DNA of 64,000 nucleotides, taken from the NCBI RefSeq assembly GCF_050003625.1, contig NC_134398.1, forward strand, positions 202,672,583 through 202,736,582, in the 5' to 3' direction. Below the pieces are notes generated by a model. It was not told the DNA's origin. It saw only the letters and a list, made by a program, of their open reading frames with translations, and did not search any database. Source of the DNA: Haematobia irritans (Eukaryota > Arthropoda > Insecta > Diptera > Muscidae). Below, in pieces: positions 1 through 11,482 of the stretch. How positions within the stretch are numbered: position 1 is the first letter of the stretch; each line of letters begins with the position of its first letter. The translations under genes were made by a program, and so were the position numbers.

Positions 1-265
1 TACGGTGTTAAGCCGAATTTTTTAGAGAATCCATTAGAATATATACATATATTATTTATCGTATTGATTATAATAAACACAAATTGTGCATCTTAAGTTA
101 CACCTTCACCTTGGCATTCAGACAAGCAGACTTACAATGAACAGAAATAGATTATTTCCTTTATTCACTGTCCATAATACAATCATTACTGATCACGCAG
201 TGGCTTATAGGAGAGCTGTAAGCTCTGAATTAGAGGAATAATTTAATATATAAATGTATATTGTG

Positions 266-274
266 GAATTTCTT
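266..274. repeat. 9-bp target-site duplication, left copy
   Basis: The 9-mer gaatttctt sits directly outside the left end of the foldback-like element and is repeated exactly at 5339-5347 outside the right end. A perfect 9-bp direct repeat at both edges of a 5-kb inverted-repeat structure is the expected footprint of cut-and-paste insertion. Nine bases fits the Foldback and Mutator-like groups rather than the 2-bp TA of mariners. The flanking 1-265 shows no gene that I can recognise. Confidence 0.9.
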
Positions 275-1320
275 ATGTGTGTGAAGATAAATTCGAATTT
301 AAAATTGCGGCAGAGGCCTTAGCCGAGACACAAACCAGCACCTTCAATGTAATTTTAAATTCGAATTTAATTTTTTAAATTCGAATTTAATTTTACAAAT
401 ATATCATTTTTTGAAAACGCTAAGAATTTTTAAGTGGAATTTGATAGAATTCGTTAAAGACGGCCCTGAGTATCCTTAATTTGAACAAATTTCATCACAA
501 AAATAACTTAGAAACCGGCAAAATTAAAATTTTGTTTAACAAAAAAGGGACCATTGTGCGAAAACCGTTCGGGGTTCCAAAACGAAACTACCACCATTGG
601 ATAGGGGTTAGTGCGTACTATTCAAATTCGAGATAATTTCATTAGAAAAGTATTTCAGAAAGCGGGAAATTGAAAAATATTTTCCGAGTGAATTTACATC
701 AACGGGGCCACTGTGCGAAAACGGTTCGGGGTTCCAAAACGAGACTACCACCATTGGATAGGGGTTAGTGCGTACTATTCAAATTCGAAATAATTTCATT
801 AGAAAAGTATTTCAGAAAGCGGGAAATTGGAAATTATTTTCCGGGTCAATTTACACAGGTGAGGCCACTGTGCGAAAACGGTTCGGGGTTCCAAAACGAA
901 ACTACCACCATTGGATAGGGGTTAGTGCGTACTATTCAAATTCGAAATAATTTCATTAGAAAAGTATTTCAGAAAGCGGAAAATTGGAAAATATTTTTTG
1001 GGTGAATTTACACAAATGAGACCACTGTGCGAAAACGGTTCGGGGTTCCAAAACGAAACTACCACCATTGGATAGGGGTTAGTGCGTACTATTAAAATTC
1101 GAAATAATTTCATTAGAAAAGTATTTCAGAAAGCGGAAAATTGGAAAATATTTTTTGGGTGAATTTACACAAATGAGACCACTGTGCGAAAACGGTTCGG
1201 GGTTCCAAAACGAAACTACCACCATTGGATAGGGGTTAGTGCGTACTATTCAAATTCGAAATAATTTCATTAGAAAAGTATTTCAGAAAGCGGAAATTTG
1301 AAAAATATTTTCCGAGTGAA
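275..1320 (+). repeat. Left foldback arm: unique end plus five 157-bp units
   Basis: 275-550 is the terminal stretch, with several attcgaattt blocks. From 551 a unit starting cca(c/t)tgtgcgaaaac recurs at 551, 708, 865, 1022 and 1179, a spacing of exactly 157 bp each time. Each unit carries ggttcggggttcc, ccaccattggatagggg and a cattagaaaagtatttcag tail. Short reading frames here (for example at 768-950 and 922-1113) are the same unit translated repeatedly and are not genes. Similarity to the right arm fades at about 1320. Confidence 0.9.
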
Positions 1321-3701
1321 ACTCTTAAACAATTGCATAAAAATATTTCTTCGACTGGCGAAATAATTATAACATAAATAAATAATAAAAAATTATTCAA
1401 TGGATTTGTCTCAAATAAAAAAATTGAGTTTTCTACCAAAATCAATCAAAATTTTAATTGAAGCAATTAAAAATGAAGTGAAAGTGCCAAGAAAGCAATT
1501 ACTTTTTAACCAAGAATATTTTTAATTTCAAATTAATTCTGTGATTGAATCAATTTCAATTAGAAAATTAATTGGATCAATTAATTTCGAGATTGAATCA
1601 GAAAAAAATACCAGTGCAATTAAAATTATAATTGAAAATTTAGTAGAAATAATTATTGTAGTTTCTATGTAAATATTTTCATATTCACAAATTCCAGAAA
1701 AAAAAAATCCAACCACAATTGTAAACGGAAAAGCCATCTTATGTACAGTCATACAGAGAAAAAGAAATATTTTTTGTATTCAATCACAAAAGTAATTGAT
1801 CAAATTTATTTTTTATTGAAATGTCTTAAATCATTGAAATGATAGTATCAATTAAAAAATTTATTGTTCCAATTAAAAAAATAATTGATACAATTAGTTT
1901 TTTTATTGATTTTTATTTCAATTTAAAAATTTGTTGAAACAATTAAATTTTTATTGTATATTTTTTTAAATTCAAGTAAAAGTTTAACTGGAAATATTTT
2001 GGTGGTATTTTTTCTGTGTATGCACTGTTATGAAATTAAAAGAAACCTTAAAGTGAAATGTTTGCACAGAAAAAATATTTCTAAAATATTTCCAATTAAA
2101 AAGTTGAAACCCCAATTAATTACAAAATTAAAAAAAAGAAAATAATTAAACAATTTTTATTGAATAAGAAATACTTTCAATGCAAAATATAATCGAAAAT
2201 TTTGAAATACTTGGTTGCAATATATAATTAATTAATGTTTAGTTTTTTGCACAATTTTTTTTTAAATTTTTTTTATCACGAAATTAATTGATCCAATTGA
2301 AAAATACTATTATTTTTTTAGTTTAAATAATTATAAATGAGTAATTTATTTTATTTTTTATTTAGTTATTTTATTTTATTTGAAAAACCAGCACAACAAG
2401 TTTTACATCTTATAAGTGGCAGTACTAGTTTCAAGTTGTGATACAAAATGTAATTTTGTCACAAAACAATCAAAAATAATGTTAAATTAACAAAAAAAAG
2501 TGTATGTATAAATAGGTACAATGATATATACAAAATTTATAAATTACTAAGAATTACTGCGAGTTTAAGAAATTATTTAATTTTATTTTGAAAGTGTTAG
2601 CATTGCTAATTGTTTGCAAATCCACAGACGGATGCTGAATATGAAAAATTGTCATTCCGATAAAAGAGTCTTTATATATAATTAATTAATTTTTAGTAAT
2701 GATACAATAAGCAGTTTATTAGCTTAATTTAAAAATTAATTAAATTAACACTACAATTGATTGTAAATTCCGAATTAATTAATTTAATTTATTAATTTCT
2801 AATTAATTCTGCGATTGATGCTATCTATTTCCTTATGTAAGCAGTTTCAATAAAAAAATTAAATAAATTAATAAAAAATTGCTTCAGTGAAGAAAATTGT
2901 GTTTTACGATCTTAATCAATTACACTTTTAATCGAACCAATGGATTTAAGTGAATTTGCGATTCGGCACAAAATCTTCGTCACACAGCAAAAATACAACC
3001 AATATATTTTAAATTAAAGTTTTATTTAATATTTTAATTTAAAATCTATTTCATCAAAATTTAATTGATTCCATTATTTATTTAATTAAAATAAAAATCT
3101 ATTACAAAATTTAATTGGAACAACTAATTTTGTATTTGTTATAGATGATTGATATTATCATTTTCGTGTTAGAAACAATTTGAATTAAAAATTGATTGTA
3201 GCAATTAATTTTGCGATATTTTCTCTTGTAAAAGTATGTTATTGAAAAACTTTACTTCTTCGCATTTAAACCTAGTGAACATAAAAGTTTATTGATAAAT
3301 ATCACCTGTTCCCAAAGTGTGAGTCCTACACAGAAAAAATATCACCAACACATTTGATAGAAGTTGAAAATTTTTCCAATTAATAAATTAATTGATACAA
3401 TTAATTTCAAAATGGAAACATAAAGTTAATTAATAATCTTAAAATTTTTAAATAAAAAACTAATTGATACTTTTTAATCAAACTCGGAAGACTATGTAAT
3501 TGACAAAGTGATGTATTTTTTTTAATTTTTAACTAAAAATTTATTCCAAAAAAACAATTTTTTAATCAAATTAAAAACACTAAGTCAGTTAAGAATTTTA
3601 TTGAAAATATGCCCTTTTTTAATGAAAAATTATTTGAAATTGCAATCAACATCAATTAAATTTTCAATTGAATCATCTAAAAAATTAATTGAAATTAATT
3701 T
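1321..3701. other. Noncoding AT-rich core of the foldback-like element
   Basis: The 2.4-kb middle has no reading frame that resembles a transposase or any other protein; the longest frames are about 60-75 codons of low-complexity sequence. It is full of short variations on aattgat(a/c)caattaa, a near-palindromic phrase present on both strands, so it may itself be an eroded repeat. It would form the loop if the arms paired. Confidence 0.6.
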
Positions 3702-5338
3702 AATACTTTTCTAATGAAATTATTTCGAATTTGAATAGTACGCACTAACCCCTATCCAATGGTGGTAGTTTCGTTTTGGAACCCCGAACCGTTTTCGCAC
3801 AGTGGTCTCATTTGTGTAAATTCACCCAAAAAATATTTTCCAATTTTCCGCTTTCTGAAATACTTTTCTAATGAAATTATTTCGAATTTGAATAGTACGC
3901 ACTAAGACCTATCCAATGGTGGTAGTGTCGTGTTGGAACCCCGAAGTGTTTTCGCACTGTGGCCTCATTTGTGAAAATTGACCCGGAAAATATTTTTCAA
4001 ATTTCCGCTTTCTGAAATACTTTTCTAATGAAATTATTTCGAATTTGAATAGTACGCACTAACCCCTATCCAATGGTGGTAGTTTCGTTTTGGAACCCCG
4101 AACCGTTTTCGCACAGTGGCCTCACCTGTGTAAATTCACCCGGAAAATAATTTCCAATTTCCCGCTTTCTGAAATACTTTTCTAATGAAATTATTTCGAA
4201 TTTGAATAGTACGCACTAAGACCTATCCAATGGTGGTAGTTTCATTTTGGAACCCCGAACGGTTTTCGCACAGTGGCTCCGTTGATTTAAATTCACCCGG
4301 AAAATAATTTTAAATTTTCCTCTTTCTGAAACACTTTTCTAATGAAATTATTTCGAATTTGAATAGTACGCACTAAGACCTATCCAATGGTGGTAGTTTC
4401 GTGTTGGAACCCCGAAGGGTTTTCGCACTGTGGCCTCATTTGTGAAAATTGACCCGGAAAATATTTTTCAAATTTCCGCTTTCTGAAATACTTTTCTAAT
4501 GAAATTATTTCGAATTTGAATAGTACGCACTAACCCCTATCCAATGGTGGTAGTTTCGTTTTGGAACCCCGAACCGTTTTCGCACAGTGGCCTCACCTGT
4601 GTAAATTCACCCGGAAAATAATTTCCAATTTCCCGCTTTCTGAAATACTTTTCTAATAAAATGATTTCGAATTTGAATAGTACGCACTAACCCCTATCCA
4701 ATGGTGGTAGTCTCGTTTTGGAACCCCGAACCGTTTTCGCACAGTGGCCCCGTTGATGTAAATTCACTCGGAAAATATTTTTCAATTTCCCGCTTTCTGA
4801 AATACTTTTCTAATAAAATGATTTCGAATTTGAATAGTACGCACTAACCCCTATCCAATGGTGGTAGTCTCGTTTTGGAACCCCGAACCGTTTTCGCACA
4901 GTGGCCCCGTTGATGTAAATTCACTCGGAAAATATTTTTCAATTTCCCGCTTTCTGAAATACTTTTCTAATGAAATTGTCTCGAATTTGAATAGTACGCA
5001 CTAACCCCTATCCAATGGTGGTAGTTTCGTTTTGGAACCCCGAACGGTTTTCGCACAATGGTCCCTTTTTTGTTAAACAAAATTTTAATTTTGCCGGTTT
5101 CTAAGTTATTTTTGTGATGAAATTTGTTCAAATTAAGGATACTCAGGGCCGTCTTTAACGAATTCTATCAAATTCCACTTAAAAATTCTTAGCGTTTTCA
5201 AAAAAATGATATATTTGTAAAATTAAATTCGAATTTAAAAAATTAAATTCGAATATAAAATTACATTGAAGGTGCTGGTTTGTGTCTCGGCTAAGGCCTC
5301 TGCCGCAATTTTAAATTCGAATTTATCTTCACACACAT
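3702..5338 (-). repeat. Right foldback arm: nine inverted 157-bp units
   Basis: This is the inverted counterpart of the left arm. The landmark gcac(a/t)(g/a)tgg recurs at 3797, 3954, 4111, 4268, 4425, 4582, 4739, 4896 and 5053, exactly 157 bp apart. Subtypes alternate: the units at 3954 and 4425 are near-identical (both read gtgttggaac), 4111 and 4582 form another pair, and 4739 and 4896 another. This implies amplification in blocks of one and three units. 5064-5338 mirrors 275-550 with only a substitution or two and one indel. The arm is about 590 bp longer than the left one. Confidence 0.9.
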
Positions 5339-5347
5339 GAATTTCTT
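5339..5347. repeat. 9-bp target-site duplication, right copy
   Basis: gaatttctt, identical to 266-274, immediately follows the right terminus acacacat of the foldback-like element. Removing the element and one copy restores a continuous flanking sequence. Confidence 0.9.
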
Positions 5348-6113
5348 ATTTCCTCAATGTATGAAAAAAATATTGACAAAGGTAGGGCATAAACCTGCAT
5401 GAGTAGATGGCAAAGGCACTTAAACGGGTTTGTGTGTCATAGACAAATTCTTCAATTATGCTTTTAATTTAATTCTTTAGTTTATATAGGGGACAGAAAA
5501 CGTTTTGTTCTACACATTCTCCCGCTTTCTTCTTTGTGATAGTCTGAAAAGCTTGAAAATGAAAATGGAATCATTGTGCAAACAGACATAATATTTTGCC
5601 TCAAAAGTTGCTTTTTTTAGTCGTTGTCATTGTTTGCACATTTTGTCTACCGTGTTTGTGTTTCCAATGACCTGCGGAAGTTTATAATTATTCACTGTTG
5701 CCTGATGATTAAAGTTCATTCATTATATGCAATAATAACAAAAAGAAGAAGGCAGATTTAGGTGGTAATGTTTTCATTAGATGGGCTCTAATGGAATAAT
5801 TAGACGTAATTAAAAGATTTCTTAGACTTTGCTCTTCCATTTCCATATACACGTATATGAAAATAGATAATGCCCCAGAATAAAAAGCCTGTATGTTGGA
5901 ATAAATAGTAGAAAGAAAAATCTTATGAAAGTTGTGAGAAAGAGTTTAAAAAATTAAAAAATTTTCTATACCATGAAGATATGACTCCTTTTTTAAAATC
6001 AAAGACCAATGCTGTGTTAATTGGTTTATTTAAATGCTTGTATAACAGTTCCAAAATCGTTATAACACTTTCGGAATAGTAACTTTATTGTATATTTCAT
6101 ATATATACCAGTT
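5348..6113. other. Unique noncoding stretch
   Basis: Ordinary AT-rich sequence between the foldback-like element and the first SINE. I see no long reading frame, splice-flanked exon or RNA gene. TAACAGTT-type motifs begin near its right end (about 6045-6070) and continue beyond the SINE, so the SINE was inserted into that repeat field. Confidence 0.5.
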
Positions 6114-6463
6114 GGGAGCCACCGTGGTGCAATGGTTAGCATGTCCGCCTTGCATACACAAGGTCGTGGGTTCGATTCTTGCTTCGACTGAACACCAAAA
6201 AGTTTTTCAGCGGTGGATTATCCCACCTCAGTAATGCTGGTGACATTTCTGAGGGCTTCAAAGCTTCTCTAAGTGGTTCCACTGCAATGTGGAACGCTGT
6301 TCGGACTCGGCTATAAAAAGGAGGTACCTTGTCATTGAGCTTAACATGGAATCGGGCAGCACTCAGTGATAAGAGAGAAGTTCACCAATATGGTATCACA
6401 ATTGACTGAATCACAATGGACTGAATAGTCTAATTGAGCCTGATACATCACTTAACCTAACCT
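6114..6463 (+). mobile_element. tRNA-derived SINE, full-length copy
   Basis: The head is tRNA-like. An A-box-like TGGTGCAATGG lies at 6125-6135 and a B-box GGTTCGATTCT at 6169-6179, which together form an internal RNA polymerase III promoter. The body that follows is shared with the copies at 21129, 37473 and 40911 (landmarks: caccaaaaagtttttcagc, gcaatgtggaac, ggctataaaaaggagg, aatcgggcagcactcagtg). The 3' end is cctaacct instead of poly(A). This copy has a small local duplication (atcacaattgactga then atcacaatggactga). Flanks atatataccagtt and acatataacagtt match imperfectly and are probably an aged target duplication. It encodes no protein and would depend on a LINE reverse transcriptase. 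Confidence 0.85.
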
Positions 6464-7600
6464 ACATATAACAGTTTATGGTATTTTATTTTGTGATCAT
6501 AGCGATTAAAGTAGTAGTTATAACAGTTATACAACTATTATAAATTCTTTACAACACCTCAACAAGAAAATTCGTATGATAATATACATCTCTTATTTAA
6601 TTTGTATAATTAACTTATCGATTATGAGTGTACAGTAGAATAGCACATTTGCTTTTTTTGGCATATTATAACAGTTTTATTTGCCACAAATCAATTCGTT
6701 AGCCGCCTATTGACTGTGATGTGTTGTGACACTTTTTGCGTGGTTTAACTTTTTTTAACACTTGATTAATTTTCCAACATCATGAAGATATGAAAGCTTA
6801 TTTCTATTTCAAAGGCCAAAACCGCGTTAAATGGTTTATTGTAATAGTTGTATAACAGTTAAAAAATCTGTATAATACTTTTATAATGGAAGTCGTATGT
6901 CATAATTCTAATTTGTAACAGTTATAAAAGTTTATTCAATTTTTATAATTAACTTATCGGTTTATGAATGGTGGAAAATCACATTTATTTTCTTTTGTAT
7001 ATTATTATTACAGTTACATTCACCACAAATTAATTTGTTAATCGTTTAGTGACCGTAATGTGTTCTACCACTTTCCTTCCATTCCTAACAAATTTGTCTA
7101 ATTTGAAAACTATAAAGTCAGTTGAAAACTAATACGGTTATTTTCAAACTCTTATAACAGTTATAAAATTATTACAGAAAATTTGTTGTTTTTTCATATT
7201 AATAAATAAATAAAATTTTCTCCAATATGTTCTCGTCCAAGGCCAAATAGCCTTTTAGAATATATTTATAACAGCTTCAAGAGTTTAAAAACAAACATAA
7301 TACAACAGTTAATAAAAGTTCTGTAATATTTTTATAACTGTTATAAGAGATTAAAAGAAGCCATATTAGTTGTAAACTTTTATAACAATTATAAAATTAT
7401 TACAATATCTGTTCGTACCAAATAATTCTTAGGAATATATTTATAACAGTTTCAAGAATTTAAAAGAAAGAATAAAATATATTTTTTATAACAGTTAACA
7501 AAAGTTCTATGATAATTTTATAACTGTTAGAAGAGTATAAAATTAATTGAAAATTATTACAACTTATTTTAAACTCTTAGAAAACTCTTATATAACAGTT
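6464..7600. repeat. Degenerate tandem repeat rich in TAACAGTT
   Basis: TAACAGTT, or its complement AACTGTTA, recurs roughly 17 times between about 6045 and 7600, usually inside tataacagttataaaa. Larger phrases also recur, such as agaatatatttataacag near 7258 and 7434, a spacing of about 176 bp. This suggests a decayed tandem repeat with a unit of about 175 bp. No coding potential is seen. Confidence 0.6.
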
Positions 7601-8270
7601 ATAAATGTGTCATTTGTCTTTTGGAGAGGGCGACTGAAACCCCTCAATGCTGAACACTCTGAAACCCAACACCCCTTATTGGAAATGTTGTTAAAAATTT
7701 ATTTCTATCGAAAATGTTGTCAAAAATTTATTTCTATAGAAAATTTTGTCAAAATTGTATATCGATTCTTAATTCGATATAATCTGCTCCAGCGCCCTTT
7801 TGTTGTATATTATGAACTAAAAGTAGGCAAAATTTGTTTACCAAATTTTTTGTGCAAACAAACAGCTCAAAAATACAATAGATAAATTGTGCATTCGATT
7901 TATGTTTTTCAAATTTAATAGTCTCTATAGCAACTTTTATTGTTGAGCAAATAAATGAAAGCATATTTCAGTTAAATTAGGATTGCCTGATTCTATATTT
8001 AAAATTCAATTGAACTATGATCCACAGAAATTGCTGCCGTATTGTCTAATACCTGCCGTCTGCATTGTCAACTAGTGGGAGAATCATCGCCATCAGAATG
8101 TTATATGTAAAGAATATTAATCTAATCTGTTTTTAAATAAATATTCAAGTATTAACATTCTTATTATTTATATAGCATTGTCATTACACACGTGAGAGCT
8201 GCTTTTATTTTAATCAGCATATTACGAGTTACAAACATGTATAATATTATGAAAACAAAAAAATTATATG
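7601..8270. other. Mostly unique noncoding stretch before the first array
   Basis: Apart from two or three isolated 29-bp-type units at 7685-7760, this is unique sequence. The 112-codon frame starting at 7547 reads through repeat units and an AT-rich tail and has no recognisable domain, so I do not call it a gene. Nothing else is visible. Confidence 0.45.
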
Positions 8271-9779
8271 GAAAATTGTTAACAGAAAATTTTGTAAAAA
8301 TTTTATTTCTTTATATGGAAAATTTTTGTCAAAATGTTATCCCTACAGAAAATTTGGTCAAAATTTTATTTCTATAGAAAATGTTCTCAAAATTTGATTC
8401 CTATAAAAATATTGTATTTCTTTAGAAAATTTTGTAAACATTTTTTTTTTAGAAAATTTTATCCAAATTTTATTCCTATAGAAAATTTTATCAAAATCGT
8501 ATTTCATAAAAATTGTTACCAAAATTCTAAAGAAAAGTTTTTCTAAATTTTCATTCTATCGAAAATTTTACTAAAATTGTATTTCTATAGAATATTTTGT
8601 TAAAATTTTATTTCTATAGAAAATTTTGTCAAAATTTTATTTTATTTATTTCTATAGAAAATTTTGTCAAAATTTTATTTCTATAGAAAATTTTGTCAAA
8701 ATTTTATTTCTATAGAAAATTTTGTCAAAATTTTATTTCTATAGAAAATTTTGCCAAAATTTTATTTCTATAGACAATTTTGTCAAAATTTTATTTCTAT
8801 AGACAATTTTGTCAAAATTTTATTTCTATAGAAAATTTTGCCAAAATTTTATTTCTATAGAAATTTTTGCAAAATGTTATTTCTATAGAAAATTTTGTCA
8901 AAATTTTATTTCTATAGAAAATTTTGTCAAAATTTTATTTCTATAGAAAATTTTATCAAAATTTTATTTCTATAGAAAATTTTTGTCAAATTTTTATTTC
9001 TATAGAAAATTTTGTCAAAATTTTATTTCTATAGAAAATTTTGTCAAAATTTTATTTCTATAGAAAATTTGGTCAAAATTTGATTTCTATAGAAAATGTT
9101 GTCAAAATTTTATTTGTATTAAAAAATATTGAAAATTTGATTTCTATAGAAAATTTTGTCAAAACTTGATTTTTATAGAATTTTTTTGCAAAAATTTATT
9201 TCTATAGAAAATATTGTCAAAATGTTATTTCTATAGAAAATTTGTCAAAACTTGATTTTTTTAAAAATTTGTTACAAATATTTATTTCTATAGAAAATTT
9301 TGTCAAAATATTATTTCTATAGAAAATTTTGTCAAAATTTTATTTCTATAGAAAATTTTATCAAAATTTTATTTCTATAGAAAATTTTTGTCAAATTTTT
9401 ATTTCTATAGAAAATTTTGTCAAAATTTTATTTCTATAGAAAATTTTGTCAAAATTTGATTTCTATAGAAAATGTTGTCAAAATTGTATTTCTATTAAAA
9501 AATATTGAAAATTTGATTTCTATAGAAAATTTTGTCAAAATTCCATTTATATAGAAAATTTTGTCAAAATTTGATTTCCATAGAAAATTTTGTCAAAACT
9601 TGATTTTTATAGAATTTTTTTGCAAAAATTTATTTCTATAGAAAATATTGTCAAAATGTTATTTCGATACAAAAATTTTGTCAAAATTTTATTTGTATAT
9701 TGTATATATGTTTGTTAAAATTTTATTTCTATAAACATTTTATTTCTTTAGAAAATTCTTGCAAAAACTTATTTATATT
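8271..9779 (+). repeat. 29-bp A/T tandem array (plus orientation), block 1
   Basis: About 50 head-to-tail units of 29 bp. Each contains the 12-bp palindrome TTTCTATAGAAA, then AATTTTGTCAAAATTTTA. The cleanest stretch is about 8570-9110; the edges are degenerate. A ~300-bp phrase is duplicated (units near 8940-9180 against 9350-9640, both with the odd ttaaaaaatattgaaaattt variant). There are no spacers, so it is a satellite-like array and not a CRISPR. Reading frames across it give a repeating NFISIEN/FYFYRKF peptide, end at the TAG inside CTATAG and are artefacts. Confidence 0.9.
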
Positions 9780-9960
9780 TAAGCTTAAAACCATACATTG
9801 ACTAAGCTACAAGTGTAGCTTAACCAAAAGAGGAAAAGAATGTTTGTCAAATTTATTTGGGCAAAGCCCTATAGAATGCAAGACGGTTAGATGGACAGCT
9901 GTTTCGGAATTTCCACATTCCTCATCTGCATCCTGAAATCAAAACAACAAATATGATTGA
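9780..9960 (-). repeat. Linker module between 29-bp arrays, copy A
   Basis: This non-array segment contains agcttaaaaccatacattg, aagctacaagtgtagctta, gggcaaagccctatagaat and cagctgtttcggaatt. Its reverse complement is found at about 34450-34630, and a diverged version at about 48430-48560. In every case it is flanked by 29-bp units and by ACAACAATAA-rich sequence. It is therefore a dispersed module travelling with the arrays, possibly a terminal or internal part of a non-autonomous element. The internal aagctacaagtgtagctt is a near-perfect palindrome. No coding content. Confidence 0.7.
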
Positions 9961-10133
9961 CGAAAAAACCAACAATAACAAAAAAATTGTTTTAATGTTT
10001 GCAAAATTTCTATAAACATATATTGTCTCTCAAAAGTTTTGTAAAAATTTCATTTCTATAGAAAATTCTTGCAAAATTTTATATCTATAGAAAATTGTTG
10101 GAAAATTGTATTTCTAAAGAAAAATTGTGCAAA

Positions 10134-11482
10134 ATCATTATACTCTTCACCACTACTGTGGTACAGGGTATAATAAGTTTGTGCATTTGTATGTAACGCC
10201 AAGAAGGAGTAATCATAGACCAACCTTTTAGTATACGGATCGGCTTAGAATTAAATTCTGAGTCGATTTAGCGATGTCCGTCTGTCTGTCTGTCTGTTGG
10301 TGTATTTTTTGTGGAAAGTACAGCTCGCAGTTTTAGTCCGATTGTCCTAAAATTTGGTATAGGGTCCTGTTTCGGCTCAAAGACGATCCCTATTGATTTT
10401 GGAAAAAATCGGTTCAGATTTAGATATAGCTGCCATATATATTTTTCACCGATCTGCTCATAATTGGCGTGTATATCAACCGATCTTCCTCAAATTCCGT
10501 ACATTCGAATATTTTATGGGTCTCGAAAAACTTGCAAAATATCAGCCAAATCGGTTCAGATTTAGATATAGCTCCCATATATAGCTTTCGCCCGATTAAC
10601 ACTCATTTGCCCACAGAGGCAAATTTTTTGCTCCGATTTAGTTGAAATTTTTCATAGGGAGTAGAATTAGCATTGTAACTATGCGTGCCAAATTTGGTTG
10701 AAATCGGTTCAGATTTGGATATATCTCCCATATATAGCTTTCGCCCGATTTACACCCATATGACCACAGAGGCCAATTTTTAACTCCGATTTAGTTGAAC
10801 TTGTCATTGAGGTTAACATGGAATCGGGCAGCACTCAGTGATAAGAGAGAAGTTCACCACTGTGGTATCACAATGGACTGAATAGTATAAGTGAGCCTGA
10901 TACATCGGGCTGCCACATAACCTAAACTAACCTAACCTAGTTGAAGTTTTGCACAGGGAGTAGAATTAGCATTGTAGCTATGCGTGCCCAATTTGATTGA
11001 CATCGGTTCAGATTTAGATATAGCTCCCATATATATGTTTTTCTGATTTCGACAAAAATGGTCAAAATACCAACATTTTCCTTGTTAAATCGCCACTGCT
11101 TAGTCCAAAAGTTGTAAAAATGACTCTAATTTTCCTAAACTTCTAATACATATATATCGAGCGATTAATCACAAATAAACTTTTGCGAAGTTTCCTTAAA
11201 ATTGCTTCAGATTTAAACGTTTCCCATATTTTTTTTACTAAAATTGTGTTCCACCCTAGTGCATTAGCCAACTTAAATTTTGAGTCTATAGATTTTGCAA
11301 AAGTCTATCAAATTCTGTCGAAATCGAGTGATATTTAAATGGATGTATTTGGGACAAAACTTTATATATAGCACCCAACACATTTGACGGATGTGATATG
11401 GTATCGAAAATTTAGATCTACAAAGTGGTGCAGGGTATAATATAGTCGGCCCCGCCCAACTTTAGACTTTCCTTACTTGTTT
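10134..11482 (+). mobile_element. DINE-1/mini-me-like (Helitron-related) element
   Basis: The left end has gtacagggtataataag, a tatgtaacgcc phrase and the proto-microsatellite gtccgtctgtctgtctgtct at about 10274-10293. These are the ordered landmarks of DINE-1/mini-me elements, non-autonomous Helitron relatives in Diptera. The middle repeats the phrase tcggttcagatttagatata followed by gct(c/g)ccatatat at about 10410, 10551, 10708 and 11004, each after a 'cgatttagttgaa' type stretch. The right end is gcagggtataatatagtcgg, then ctttagactttccttacttg. It lies inside a 29-bp array (degenerate units on both sides). A SINE fragment is inserted at 10800. The 61-63-codon frames here are not genes. The class assignment rests on recalled family structure and needs a library search. 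Confidence 0.7.
10800..10937 (+). mobile_element. 5'-truncated SINE fragment
   Basis: Only the 3' part of the SINE is present, from cttgtcattgagg through aatcgggcagcactcagtg to cctaaactaacctaacc. It is bordered by an exact 8-bp direct repeat, tagttgaa (10792-10799 and 10938-10945), and splits the DINE-1-like element. A truncated 5' end with an intact 3' tail and a target duplication is what target-primed reverse transcription produces. Confidence 0.85.

Larger units (their letters stand above)
275..5338. mobile_element. Foldback-like DNA transposon with 157-bp repeat arms
   Basis: This 5064-bp element starts atgtgtgtgaag and ends with its reverse complement. It has three parts: a left arm (275 to about 1320), an AT-rich noncoding middle and a right inverted arm (about 3702-5338). 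The outer ~276 bp of the arms are nearly identical inverted copies, and the inner parts are tandem 157-bp units, five on the left and nine on the right. A 9-bp duplication (gaatttctt) borders it. Long inverted repeats made of tandem units plus a 9-bp duplication are the hallmark of Foldback (FB) elements of Drosophila, which are linked to Mutator-like NOF transposases. There is no transposase in the middle, so it is non-autonomous. Near-identity of the arms suggests recent activity or gene conversion. FB/MULE membership is inference from architecture; Galileo-type P-superfamily elements look alike but usually duplicate 7 bp. Confidence 0.88.

Noticed and set aside
768..1445. Small frames in the foldback arms (768-950, 922-1113, 1236-1445)
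   Set aside because: Each is a reading of the 157-bp repeat unit and recurs with the unit; overlapping on both strands and without domains.
6121..6195. A tRNA gene at each SINE head
   Set aside because: A- and B-box matches are present, but the acceptor and anticodon arms do not fold as a tRNA and the sequence continues into the shared SINE body.
8271..9779. CRISPR-like regular repeat
   Set aside because: The 29-bp units are directly adjacent with no spacers, and the context is an insect nuclear genome.
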